A stretch of DNA of 64,000 nt from Circinella minor (lineage: Eukaryota; Mucoromycota; Mucoromycetes; Mucorales; Lichtheimiaceae), in NCBI GenBank assembly GCA_016758965.1, contig JAEPRB010000001.1:310001-374000 (forward strand), written 5' to 3'. The translations under genes and the position numbers were made by a program. How positions within the stretch are numbered: the first letter of the stretch is position 1; each line of letters opens with the position of its first letter. Below are positions 1 through 10,474 of the stretch, piece after piece. Below the pieces are notes generated by a model. It was not told the DNA's origin. It ran no database searches and saw nothing but the letters and a program-made list of their open reading frames with translations.

Positions 1-278
1 ATTAGTGTGTTTTTTCTTCTCTTTTTTTTTTAATCTTTATTTTTATTTTACCATGACAACATGTTTGTAGATAACAACATCATATAAACCTTTTTCTTTT
101 TTTTTTCTATCTTATGTTTTTTTTTTGGGGGGGGGGGACCAAATTCGTATGTTGAGGTATTGATGGCGTAACTCTGTGTTACCATATTCTCAGACAGATA
201 TAAAAAAAAGACACTTAAGTCAGGCTGTGTACAGCCAAATATTTATTCCTCTTCTTTTTATTAAGCACATAAAATATA

Positions 279-2004
279 ATGGCAGCAGACATTCCCGTTT
301 TAAAAGTAATGAATAATTTCAATACAATGCGAAGCAAACAATTTTCATGTTCCACATCATAACTAACGTGTATGCTCTTTTATTTACTAATATACTACCT
401 TTTTATTTTCTTAAAAAACGGTTTTATTATAGCTCAACAGTGGTTATGAGTTTCCAGCTATCGGTTATGGTACCTTTGGTGGACCGAACGCCCCTTCAGA
501 AGTATATGAAGGGACAAAACATGCTTTAGCAGCTGGTTATCGTCATATTGATACTGCTTTTGTTTGTAAGTACTACATTGTTTTTATTATTAGAAAACAA
601 AAAAAAAAGAGGATCCGTGTTTTCCATTCATTTATCGTAGTTAACAGCATCGATATATATATGCATCCTTTTTAAAAAAAAATCACACGTCAAATATATT
701 TCTCTATCTAGATGAAACCGAAGAAGCTGTAGGCAAAGCAGTTCGTGAAAGCGGTGTTGATCGCAAGGACCTTTTCATTACCACCAAGTTATTTCAAACG
801 TTCCATGAACCTGAGCACGTTCGTCCAGCTCTCGAGAAATCCCTCAAGTTGCTTGGTGTCGATTATGTCGACCTTTACCTTATGCACTGGCCTTTTGCTT
901 GGAAATTTCATGGATATGAATTTAAAGATTTGAAACATAAAGATGAAAATGGTCATTCTGAACATATCAATGTGTCGATTGTTGACACGTATCGTGCAAT
1001 GGAGGAATTGGTCAAGGTTGGTCTTGTTAAAAGTATCGGTACGTGACGTATTTAAAGTTTCACTTTTCCCATGCCAGCGAGTGTAGCCTTCTATGGATAA
1101 GTGGAGTTTTTTTTTTTTTTGTAAAGTACTTCCCTAATCGCCGATCCACGGTTAAAATTTTAGGTGTTTCGAACTTTACTATTCCAATGCTGGAACAAAT
1201 CCAGAAAGAATGTGAGATCCCTCCAGCTGTAAACCAGGTAGATGATTCGACAATAATTGTCCACTATTGATGCAAAAGAAAAGAGAAAGAAGAAAAAGCA
1301 ATGCTCATCATAATACGGACGGATATATCCGACCTTATCTTTTATTTTATGACAGATCGAAATTCATCCAAGTCTTCCACAAGAAGAATTAGTGACATAT
1401 GCTAAAAAGCATAATATTATTCTTACTGCATATAGGTATATATTGTATATAAGTAAAAATAACCGATAAAATCAATGTCACTTTTTTTTTGCTCTTAATT
1501 AATATGATCAAATAGTCCTCTTGGAAATCCTGGTCATCGTGGAAAACCTGCCATGTTGGATCATCCTGCTGTAAGTTGACATTCCAATTACTGAAGTAGT
1601 GACAATATAAACAAACTACCTTATTAAATAACGTAATGGTATTTCCACATAATATTAGGTTTTGAATGCAGCTAAAAAGTATGATACTACACCAGTTCAA
1701 ATCTTGCTCAATTGGGGTATTTCACGTGGTTATTCGGTGATTCCTAAATCAGTTACACCTGAACGTATCAAAGCCAATCTTACTGTTATTAAGCTCGAAG
1801 AAGAAGATGTGGATACAATCACTAATATTGGAAGAGAAAATCCCATACGTGTTTGGTAAGTGAAGTAGTTACATCAGTAAAAAGAAAAAGCTAACGATAA
1901 AATAAATTTGAATGAAAGATTAACACACTGAATAATTAATATATATATTATATAGTGATCCTGCAAAAATGTTTGGGCCTGCCTTTAATATTTTTAACAC
2001 CTAA
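279..2004 (+). CDS. Aldo/keto reductase, 8 exons
   Basis: NADPH-dependent carbonyl reductase of the aldo/keto reductase superfamily, probably cytosolic. The exons are 279-305, 433-565, 712-1038, 1164-1237, 1356-1435, 1516-1570, 1659-1855 and 1956-2004, summing to 942 nt (313 aa), and every junction keeps frame. The start ATG sits in a 27-nt first exon (MAADIPVLK) that leads directly into the conserved LNSGYEFPAIGYGTFGG entry strand. The catalytic tetrad is visible: Asp about 49 in HIDTAF, Tyr 54 in VYETEE, Lys 79 in ITTKLF and His 112 in LMHWP. The NADPH-binding end (IPKSVTPERIKAN) and the C-terminal loop are present, so the length is normal for a yeast GCY1/YPR1 or plant/animal AKR1-like enzyme. 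The physiological substrate cannot be read from sequence. No intact neighbour follows for about 14 kb downstream. Confidence 0.93.
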
Positions 2005-4325
2005 AATTATATATTTGAGATTTTATAAAACTTCTTCGACAGAGAAGTTTCTCCACTTGTTAGAATAAATTATTGTTATCTTAACTTTCAACATTTTAGA
2101 AAAAGAGATGAGAAAATGTAGTTTATATGTATAAGATAGAACAGGGTTATTCTGTATTAGGTAAAACTTCCATGAACCAAAGGGGTAGTCCCACTGAAAA
2201 AACAAGCAAATAGATTGACTAAAAAAAGGGAAACAAGAGAAAGAAAGAAAAAACTATATACGTATCAAAGAAATGATAGCTTTTTTTTCGTGTGCTGTTG
2301 TGTTTGTATTGATATAAATGAATTTTAGTCAGGAGGAGGTCGAAGAGTGTAAATATTGAGATGCTGTGCGAGGCACTTGTTCAGGTACAAAATAATTTTG
2401 GTCAAAGGTATTATTCCAATAAGCGCCAATAGGATACTCTGGAGGGCAACGGTGTTTGTACACCAATTTTGAACTCCTCTAACTCCCCTCACAACTGCAT
2501 AAACCTCATAATTTATCTTCTATAGATTATGCCCTTTCTTTGTTATTACTCCCCCATTCCCCTCACTTTGATTTTCTGACGTTTCTCCAACTCAGTGGAA
2601 GATTATAACTCATCAAATCATATACTACACCTTTGCTTTCATAATTGCAACTTTTCACTCGATTTTTTTTAACTACATAAATCTGATACTTTTTCTTTTC
2701 AATCTTTTTTCTCCTTTAAACCAAAATATTGAATCCTCTTCACGTCCCGAAACATTTTGCACCTCTCATGTTACAAATAGAAGCAGAAAAGCATGTGTGG
2801 ATTATTTTCCAACACTTACGTAGAATCTGAATGAATACGCGAAACAATTTCCAACAACAAAGAACAAGAAAACAATTCAAATAGATTTTTCTTCGAATCT
2901 AGAGTGATTAATACTAGTCAATCTTCCACTTGAAATTGACAACTTAATCAGTCGCAAAAAGAAAGAAGTCCTTCATAAGATAATCTTCAACTATAGTTTT
3001 GTGCTGAACAATTTTTTCAAGATCCATACCAGGCTCTTTTTTTTTACGTAATCAATGCATGTAGGTTTGCAATGCTCCCGAAAATCAGTAGCACTAAACT
3101 AGCAGTAGTCGTGATATGTAACCGAGGTGATAACACTATAGTTGTGCTCTATATGTTATATCAATCAAAAACGAATAAATAAAAAGAGGTAGGAATAAGT
3201 CAGGTTGACCTAAATAAAAAGGAAACCGAACTGAAATTTATTTCAACTAAAATATCCTATATAGATATGTGTTAAAATCTTACTACCAGCAGGATATATC
3301 AATATGTGTGTAGACATATCATATAAACAGTCTTCTAATTTGAAATAATTGTGTGAGTTATACGTACCGTATTAATATATAGATGATTGTAGTAGAATAG
3401 CAAACGACACTCACTGATGATTTATCTAACAGAACATTATGATTATCAGAAAACTATGTTCTTTTTTTTTTAGTTCAGTTATACGTAAACCTTATGTAAA
3501 ATGAGGATTTGTGGCATTTAATTGATTATCAATTCGTATTCTTTTCATTATTTCCAAATGATTGCTCGCAATCTGGTCGGATTTAGTACACTTTCAGTTT
3601 ATTTGTTCTGAATCGTTATTGGATGTAGTCTAGCCTTTTATATTTCTTTCACTATCGAGTTTTACTTTCTATCATCATTATATCCATATATTCAGTGATC
3701 ATCTAGAAAAATTAGTTCTGCATGAATTGGGTCGCATGACAACTATACGCGAGATATGGTACACTTCACTTGTAATAGCCAATAATTTATTTTCAATATC
3801 AGATTCTTATTTAAACATAATAAAATGACGTGAGTTGTTCTCTAGAAATATATTTTAATAAGTTCTATTACATCTTTTGTAGACTTACCTTATGAGTATG
3901 TTTTGATAAAGACTACACTTTATTAACAGACTCATTCAGACAGATACGTTATATTGCTTACTATATTACTTATAGTTAGTAATTTATTCCTGCATTTATT
4001 GCTCAATAATTTTATAACTTAAATTAACAGACTCCCAATTTTTCTGAAACAAAGACTACATACCTATCATTTGCAAGGTCAATCTTCCAATTAATAGTAG
4101 CATCCTTGAAACTATTGATTTTCTTTTACCTGTTGATTAATAGTAAAAGACAACAGAACACTACCGTAAGCGTACATATGAAAAATGTAACAGTTTAATA
4201 GAGCATGAGTATCGAGTGTTATACATTTTTTTTGTCTCTCATAGATTACCCCTATTTTTAAAGTCAGTTGTAGATATAAAAAGGTTCATATATAAAATGC
4301 ATTTCTATTTATCATCTTTTTCCAT
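2005..4325. other. AT-rich intergenic stretch without a convincing gene
   Basis: The first part is the 3' flank of the aldo/keto reductase. Apart from the possible minus-strand exon at 2329-2478, I see only AT-rich sequence with short random open frames and no repeats. The right edge is set by the start of the inverted-repeat arm at 4326. Confidence 0.6.
2329..2478 (-). other. Possible 3'-terminal exon of an unidentified minus-strand gene
   Basis: On the minus strand a CT-rich stretch ends in an AG acceptor near 2479. It is followed by an open frame reading RSSKLVYKHRCPPEYPIGAY and continuing through a WNNTFDQNYF stretch to a TGA at 2329. The composition looks protein-like, with aromatic and proline residues unlike the surrounding AT-rich noise. 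A second frame over the same DNA is also open, to a TAA at 2325, and looks like a hydrophobic segment. Only one of the two can be real. I could not find convincing upstream exons, so this may equally be a gene relic. Confidence 0.2.
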
Positions 4326-5425
4326 CTCTTCTTTCTTTTATAAAAAGAAACGGTTTATTTACAAGACCTTTTCAACTTTCTTTTACCACTGATCTTAACT
4401 TGGAACAAAGTGGAGTGATCAAGGTAATATAAAGATTTTTCACTTTGACAGTCTTTAACTTTTTTTTTACAATTTTCTAAACTTTAATAATTGTTGTTAA
4501 TAGAAAATAAGAATGATATATTGACTTTGACAAATTGATGTTTAAAAAACTTAATAGATATTCAACTTGCGGTTTCACCATACTTTTAGCTGGAACGCTT
4601 TTATTACAAACTTGTTTCTTCGGTTTGTTACATGCGCTGCACACCGTTTAACAAATTAATGTTTAAAGAACTTAAAAGTTCTTTAATGCGATTTTTCGTC
4701 ATATGGTGCACCATTCCACTTGTAATCGCCAATAATTGACATCATTGACTTCAAGAAGCTTTGGTTTTACACCAACGGTGTGCAGTGCTTGCAACAAACC
4801 AAAAAGACAAGTCTGTCTAAAAAGCGTTTTCATTATCGATAAAACCAAACAACAAATTGAAGAACTTTTACGTTCTCTCAATGTAAACTTATTACTTGAA
4901 GTCCAAAAAAACTTCAATTCAGAGTATGTATCCTGATCATTAGTTTTTGTTGTAAAAAAAAACTTACTTACTTTTCTTTCTAGTGCATCTTATTTACATT
5001 TCGCAACAGATGAGAGCGCGTCAGTGTTTTATAACACTTATGTAAGAATTGGATTGGCTATTGATAGCATCCGTTTTACAATTCATCCAGCAAGACTTCC
5101 AGGTGGTAGTTTTGTAGTATTTTATACAAAGACTGCAATTTGGCAATCAAGCTTCATCTTCCAGTAGTAATATTCAAACTACTACAGTGATCGTCCACTT
5201 TTTGCACAGGTGGAATTTGGACTAAAAGGTGTGTGTGCAAAAATGGGGGGGGTGGAAAAAACATTATTCCCAATTAATGCTAATGCTATTAATCACTAGT
5301 GATGCTCCCGCAACTAATGTATAGAAGCGTCATGCCGAACGTGCCCTGGAAGAGATAAATAAGGAGATGAAACAGTTTGAAAAAAGCAAGAAGACATTTA
5401 AAACAAGCCTTGGAAGATCAAGAAA
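4326..5425 (+). repeat. Left arm of a large inverted duplication carrying a decayed cysteine-module gene
   Basis: This arm is similar, in reverse-complement orientation, to 10475-11617. It starts with a TATA-like, promoter-like segment (TTTTATAAAAAG near 4338) and runs through a TTAATAATTGTTGTTAATAG stretch near 4485. It then holds a frame from 4736 whose protein shows CSACNKPKRQVCLKS followed by a helix-like segment with IEELLRSLNVN. An intron with GTATGTATC donor near 4924 and a TTTCTAG acceptor near 4984 follows. The next exon reads SASYLHFATDESASVFYN before running into a stop. A Lys/Glu-rich coiled-coil-like stretch (5367-5430) closes the arm. In-frame stops and shifts show that it is not an intact gene. 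The block 4543-4765 is inverted relative to the other arm. Confidence 0.7.
4736..5168 (+). pseudogene. Decayed gene of an unrecognised Cys-module family, left copy
   Basis: The exon at 4736-4923 encodes a cysteine knuckle with spacing C-x2-C-x7-C in CSACNKPKRQVC, then a leucine-rich helix. The exon from about 4984 encodes SASYLHFATDESASVFYNTY and ends at a premature TAG at 5166-5168. The right arm has the same exon order (SACNKHKKQVC, then AAYLHFATDESASVFYN), so the family is real. I do not recognise it. The cysteines suggest a small metal-binding knuckle, but this is inference only. The copy is truncated relative to the combined information of both arms. Confidence 0.45.
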
Positions 5426-5780
5426 ATCGACACGCTCTTTGCGTACAACCCAAATCATTCCTTCTTCGAGTATCATACTTATGATTAATCACGAAACCAA
5501 TAGAACACGCGCGGATTTCAGCTTATTACTCTCGCCAGTTCACAACGTGGGGGACCTTTAAAATCTGTGGAGTAGGAGGAAGAAGGTATAGGTGAAACGA
5601 GACTAAATTCATAATGAATGGAAGGCATAAGTTATCAATCATCATATAGTATTACATCCTTTTTTCTCTTAGTTTTTTTTATATATATCCCTTGTATTTT
5701 TTCTTTATTTATTTATTTATTCTTATCATCTCTTTATATAATCAATATCATCTCTTTATTATCAATATCATCTCTTTATC

Positions 5781-5865
<85 letters not shown>

Positions 5866-5923
5866 TAAATAAATATCAACCGTTTTACAAGCAGTAATAA
5901 CTAAGTTTAAGCATAACCAATAA
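5426..5923. repeat. Spacer with an ATT microsatellite
   Basis: The stretch 5803-5863 is an uninterrupted (ATT)n run of about 20 units, preceded by degenerate ATC/ATT repeats (5735-5802). Long open frames through it are artefacts of the repeat, because the protein is poly-Tyr or poly-Ile. No gene is seen. Confidence 0.8.
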
Positions 5924-6084
5924 GATTCGTTTTTACCTGGAACAAGATCCGTTTTTACCTGAATTTGGATTCGATTTTACCTGGAACAAGATTCGATTTT
6001 ACCTGAAATTGTATTCGATTTTACCTCGAATCAAATTCGATTTTACCTGAAATTGTATTCACTTTCACCTGGAACAAGATTCGA
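5924..6084 (+). repeat. 22-bp tandem repeat array, about 7 units
   Basis: Seven consecutive 22-nt units share the core TTCGATTTTACCTG. They alternate between two tails, GGAACAA-like and AAATTGT-like, so a 44-nt higher-order period is visible. The last unit is degenerate (ACTTTCACC) and a partial unit follows. The array lies about 150 bp upstream of the transposon left end. It is not coding. Confidence 0.85.
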
Positions 6085-6225
6085 ATTAAGGAGTTAGATA
6101 ATTAAATAATTAGTATAAAAAGGATAGTTTCTTCCTTTCAAACAAGATAACAATTAGTTCACTCTCTTTCATTTTTATTGAAATAAACTCTTTTCACGAC
6201 TATTTGATCGGTTGAATTTGCTGGT

Positions 6226-6231
6226 TATAAA
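6226..6231. repeat. Left target-site duplication TATAAA
   Basis: TATAAA immediately precedes the terminal inverted repeat that begins AGAGAATTACTACATGGGC. The same six bases follow the opposite repeat at 9109-9114, as expected for a 6-bp duplication made on insertion. A TATA-like AT-rich hexamer could match by chance. Confidence 0.55.
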
Positions 6232-6325
6232 AGAGAATTACTACATGGGCTACAAAAATTTAAAGTCAGAACCACATGGGCTACAAAATCATAGGTATGT
6301 TAGTAACTTGTAGCCCATCTCGTCT
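6232..6325 (+). repeat. Left terminal inverted repeat
   Basis: It matches the reverse complement of 9014-9108 with a single-base length difference in an A run. It contains ACATGGGCTACAAAA twice. Confidence 0.88.
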
Positions 6326-6465
6326 CTATTTTTTTGTAGCCCACCTCGTCTAATTTTTTGTAGCCCACCTCATCTACTTTTTTGTAGCCTATCTCATGTA
6401 ATTCTTTTGTAGTCCATCTCGTCTAATTTTTTGTAGCCCACCTCGTCTAATTTTTTTATAATCAC
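6310..6465 (+). repeat. Left subterminal repeat array
   Basis: Copies of TTTTGTAGCCCACCTCGTCT, with C/T variation at CACCTC/CATCTC, recur at roughly 24-26-bp spacing. One copy reads TGTAGTCCATC and another TGTAGCCTATC, showing decay. The right end carries the same motif in reverse complement. Confidence 0.85.
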
Positions 6466-7113
6466 ATAATTGTCATTTCTTTGATAATTTTCAAAAATAA
6501 ATTCTTTAAGATAATTAATTTCATTGTTACTATGTTTTTACGCTATAACTATACTTTTATTATTATACTATTTTCTTCCCTAAGTGTATCGTAAATTAAA
6601 TTACTTTGTGCTACCTTTTCTCTTTTTGACAATTTTTTAATTTTTGAAAAGAAATGTTTATATTTTATTCTTTATACTTCTTATAATGAGCATTAATTTC
6701 TGCTTGGTACTTATTATACTCTAATAATCAGTATTGTCAAGGTACGCAGCAATATTAACGCCATAATTCATATGCATTATAATTACAATTATTGCTAAAT
6801 CCCGCAACAATATTAGCATCATTATTCATATTTTGCTGTTAAATCTCGTTTGGTTCATATTTAATAAAATAAAATAAAATATAAGAAATTCTGAGAAAAA
6901 TATTCAAGGAATAAAGAAAGTTATACGTATCAAATAACTTATTCAACAAAATAAAAAGGGGACGGTTTTTATAATCACAGCATATTCAATCTGTCAAATA
7001 GTCAGGAGTTATTTCAATAAAATGAACTAACTGTTGTTTTGCACGGAAGGGAAAAACGATTTTTTTTATTGTATTAATTAATTGATGAAAAAATCCGATT
7101 ACAGTAGAAGGTG

Positions 7114-8591
7114 ATGGTGGAAAACCACAAATACGTAAAAAAATATGAACAATTACAAGAATTAAACGAATTACTTGCAGCAGCCGATGCTATTAAGCTA
7201 GAAACAAAAGGTACATTATATTATATTAATATTAGAGTAGGAAAATAACAAAAAAAAATCATTTTAAATTTTTTTTCTAATTTATAATGGTTTGCTCTAA
7301 ATATCAATAGCTATAAATGCATGTCCATATTGTGGGACACCACTTGGTGACCCTATACCAAATTCCATTAAAAAGTTGTATGATCAATACATTCTGAAGA
7401 ATGAGCAATTCAAAGAAACCCATCGAAAAAATAGAGAGAAAAAAATTAAACAAGGTTCTACTTCTCATCGAACACTTCGTGAAAGAACTCCTAAACGAAA
7501 AGTGGCTTTTGAAGAACAATTAGAATTTTGCCGTTTTCATAAGATAGAACTCATATATAAACAAGAAGGCATGAAAAAAGGTTACCCTACCGAGATAAAT
7601 TTTAAATCACTTCCTCGCCGCATCTTATCACATCTCGACACATTGGTCAAAATTGTCAAGGGCTTATTATATAGTTCGTTTCGTATTAATGAAGAAGAAT
7701 TCGTGCAAGAAAATGAAGNNNNNNNNNNNNNNNNNNNNNNNNNNNNNNNNNNNNNNNNNNNNNNNNNNNNNNNNNNNNNNNNNNNNNNNNNNNNNNNNNN
7801 NNNNNNNNNNNNNNNNNNNNNNNNNNNNNNNNNNNNNNNNNNNNNNNNNNNNNNNNNNNNNNNNNNNNNNNNNNNNNNNNNNNNNNNNNNNNNNNNNNNN
7901 NNNNNNNNNNNNNNNNNNNNNNNNNNNNNNNNNNNNNNNNNNNNNNNNNNNNNNNNNNNNNNNNNNNNNNNNNNNNNNNNNNNNNNNNNNNNNNNNNNNN
8001 NNNNNNNNNNNNNNNNNNNNNNNNNNNNNNNNNNNNNNNNNNNNNNNNNNNNNNNNNNNNNNNNNNNNNNNNNNNNNNNNNNNNNNNNNNNNNNNNNNNN
8101 NNNNNNNNNNNNNNNNNNNNNNNNNNNNNNNNNNNNNNNNNNNNNNNNNNNNNNNNNNNNNNNNNNNNNNNNNNNNNNNNNNNNNNNNNNNNNNNNNNNN
8201 NNNNNNNNNNNNNNNNNNNNNNNNNNNNNNNNNNNNNNNNNNNNNNNNNNNNNNNNNNNNNNNNNNNNNNNNNNNNNNNNNNNNNNNNNNNNNNNNNNNN
8301 NNNNNNNNNNNNNNNNNNNNNNNNNNNNNNNNNNNNNNNNNNNNNNNNNNNNNNNNNNNNNNNNNNNNNNNNNNNNNNNNNNNNNNNNNNNNNNNNNNNN
8401 NNNNNNNNNNNNNNNNNNNNNNNNNNNNNNNNNNNNNNNNNNNNNNNNNNNNNNNNNNNNNNNNNNNNNNNNNNNNNNNNNNNNNNNNNNNNNNNNNNNN
8501 NNNNNTTCAATCTTTAGATGATTTTCCTTTTATAATTTTATTAAGATTTCCTCCTTTTCATGGATTCAGACGTAAAATTCCTGAATATTAG
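7114..8591 (+). CDS. RTC4-like domain protein inside the transposon, interrupted by the gap
   Basis: Exon 1 (7114-7210) encodes MVENHKYVKKYEQLQELN and a short helical stretch. A GTACAT donor and an AATAG acceptor lead to exon 2 at 7311, and the frame is kept. Exon 2 opens with a zinc-knuckle-like CPYCGTPLGDPIP, then basic residues, then FCRFHKIE, MKKGYPTEINFKSLPRRI and a short SSFR segment. This order (CP-C-x-P-L, then FC.RH/FH, then KKGYPTEI-F--LP-RI) is how I remember the RTC4-like domain (restriction of telomere capping protein 4). Sequence stops at 7718 in the gap. After it, an open frame (8506-8591) ends LRFPPFHGFRRKIPEY and a TAG. Whether both sides belong to one frame is unknown. The role of such a protein in a transposon is not known to me. 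Confidence 0.55.
7719..8505. other. Assembly gap (run of N)
   Basis: 787 undetermined bases. They lie inside the transposon and split its gene. Open frames crossing the gap are meaningless. Confidence 1.
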
Positions 8592-8904
8592 AACTCCCAC
8601 ATAAACATTATCCATAATTATTTAGTTTAATACTTATAACCTTTATACTATTCTCTTAAGATAATTCATATCATTTTATATATGTAGCGAAGCTATTTGT
8701 CATAACAACAAACGCTTCAATATTACCATTAATATTTTTATTTTAATATTATTGTTATTGATGCCCTCATTCTCATTTATTATTATTATTATTATTATTA
8801 TCAAATAAAGTTTATTTTATAATTATAACCTCTTTTCAATGATATTAATGTTATTACAAAACAAATGAGAAAAAAGGGTCGAGAAGTAAATGATAAAAGT
8901 AATT

Positions 8905-9013
8905 AGACATGATGGGCTACAAAAAAATTAGACGAGGTGGGCTACAAAAAATTAGACGAGGTGGGCTACAAAAAATTAGACGAGATGGGCTACACGATCT
9001 ATATATGGCAAGC
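8905..9013 (-). repeat. Right subterminal repeat array
   Basis: Three to four copies of GATGGGCTACAAAAAATTAGAC, with GAGG/GAGA variants, are the reverse complement of the left array. The array is separated from the right terminal inverted repeat by a short unique CACGATCTATATATGGCAAG stretch. Confidence 0.85.
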
Positions 9014-9108
9014 AGACGAGATGGGCTACAAGTTACTAACATACCTATGATTTTTGTAGCCCATGTGGTTCTGACTTTAAATTTTTGTAGCCCATGTAGT
9101 AATTCTCT
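9014..9108 (-). repeat. Right terminal inverted repeat
   Basis: Reverse complement of 6232-6325. It ends GCCCATGTAGTAATTCTCT just before the hexamer TATAAA. Confidence 0.88.
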
Positions 9109-9114
9109 TATAAA
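9109..9114. repeat. Right target-site duplication TATAAA
   Basis: The same hexamer as at 6226-6231. Removing the element and one copy would restore GCTGGTTATAAAAACCGCCC across the empty site. Confidence 0.55.
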
Positions 9115-10474
9115 AACCGCCCTTTTATTTATTATTGATATAACTTTCCTTGTTCCTTGAGTCTTTTACTCGGAATTTCTTATATTTTCTTTTTATTTTA
9201 TTAAATTCCATTTTTTACACACTCACTTACTGAACTCCTCCGTTTTTATACCCCAACTACCATCTTTTCACTACTTTCGACCCAAATCTCACCTGTATAT
9301 ATATATCTATATTTATAAAACATCAAAACAAATCTTTTCTTAACTATTACGTATATACTGTAGTAGTAAAAAATAAAACACTTTATATGCTGTAATAAAG
9401 ATATTACATCGCTCATGCCATACGTATTAGGTTTTTTTAAAAAAAAAATCGTTTTAATTTTATTTCAACTATAATATGATAACAACACGTGTAGTGGGTT
9501 TAGATTCACTTGAGGAAGATGAGGTTTGAATTATTCACATACGTACTGTAGTAGGGTGCATATTTGTCTGTAAGTATGTATACATCAGTTATATGATTAT
9601 CAGTTGTGTTGAATTTATTAAAGTACGTAATATTTATTCTTAAGGAAATATAAATTTATTCATTTTTATATTTATACACTACTGTCTACCCGTATTCCCA
9701 GACGATAATATAGAAATGAGCCCAAATGATGAAATATGTAATAACACTCTAGTTTTATAAGTTATGGTGATATGGTTCGGTCATATCGTGTAAGAAAAAT
9801 GAACAGAAAGTAATATAACTTCGAGTATATGACTCACGGGAAAGAGTAAGTTATAATAAATAACTTATAAAAATTTAAGATTAAAGAAATTCAGTTAATT
9901 TAATAACCAACAAAATAAGTCAATTCCGATTGTAGGGTGAAAATAGAAATCAAGAGTGAGTGAACTAAGTATTTTATTAGATATCTTTAGAAGAACTATT
10001 GTAAACGTGATAAAACGTAGTAGAACTGAAGATTTAATTGAGGAAGAAAAATGTCTTATTTATTACTAATTTCTATCTATCTGTCCTAAGTTGATAATTG
10101 GCTGTAATCCATGAGTATTAGTAACTTGTATTTGTAACATTTACTTTCAAGTGTTCCGATTACTTGTACGTGTGCCCCTTACTGGTTTACGTAACATTTA
10201 CGAGTACATGTAGCAATTGTCCTGGTTATCTTTTACAGCTGGTTCTGTCGGTCTGAATGGAACACGATATTCATGGTAAATACTTCTTTATTTGTTCAAG
10301 AATTATAATAACGAATCATTGCTAATGTTAATAATTTATAAGGTGGATAATTTATATAATACAATAGATAAAAGAAAAGAAAAAGAAAAGGGAGGGGGGA
10401 AGGAAAAAAGAGGTAACAATAGTTTAGTTAATGCGGTGAGGGAGATTGTACATGAAAATATTTATTATCAAAAT
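9115..10474. other. AT-rich spacer between transposon and right inverted arm
   Basis: I see nothing coding. The short frame at 10292-10504 is driven by AT-rich and GGGAAGG simple sequence. Confidence 0.6.

Larger units (their letters stand above)
6232..9108 (+). mobile_element. DNA transposon with about 95-bp TIRs and an RTC4-like gene
   Basis: A 2877-bp element, length including the 787-base gap. The two ends are near-perfect inverted copies: 6232-6325 against 9014-9108, beginning AGAGAATTACTACATGGGC. They are flanked by the hexamer TATAAA on both sides. Inside each terminal repeat are arrays of a second motif, TGTAGCCCACCTCGTCTAAT, repeated about four to five times on the left and three times on the right in opposite orientation. 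Such arrays are typical transposase-binding subterminal repeats. The only gene visible is the RTC4-like one (7114-8591). A transposase, if present, must lie in the gap or the element is non-autonomous. The superfamily cannot be assigned from this. Confidence 0.8.

Noticed and set aside
5618..5872. 84-codon frame ending in poly-Tyr
   Set aside because: It is the translation of an (ATT)n/ATC microsatellite.
6310..6465. Evenly spaced repeats that look like a CRISPR array
   Set aside because: They are subterminal motifs of a eukaryotic transposon, mirrored at the other end, with no unique spacers of constant length and no cas genes.
7376..8591. Long open frames across the N run (381, 312 and 274 codons)
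   Set aside because: They are open only because N codons are not stops. Only the parts outside 7719-8505 were used.
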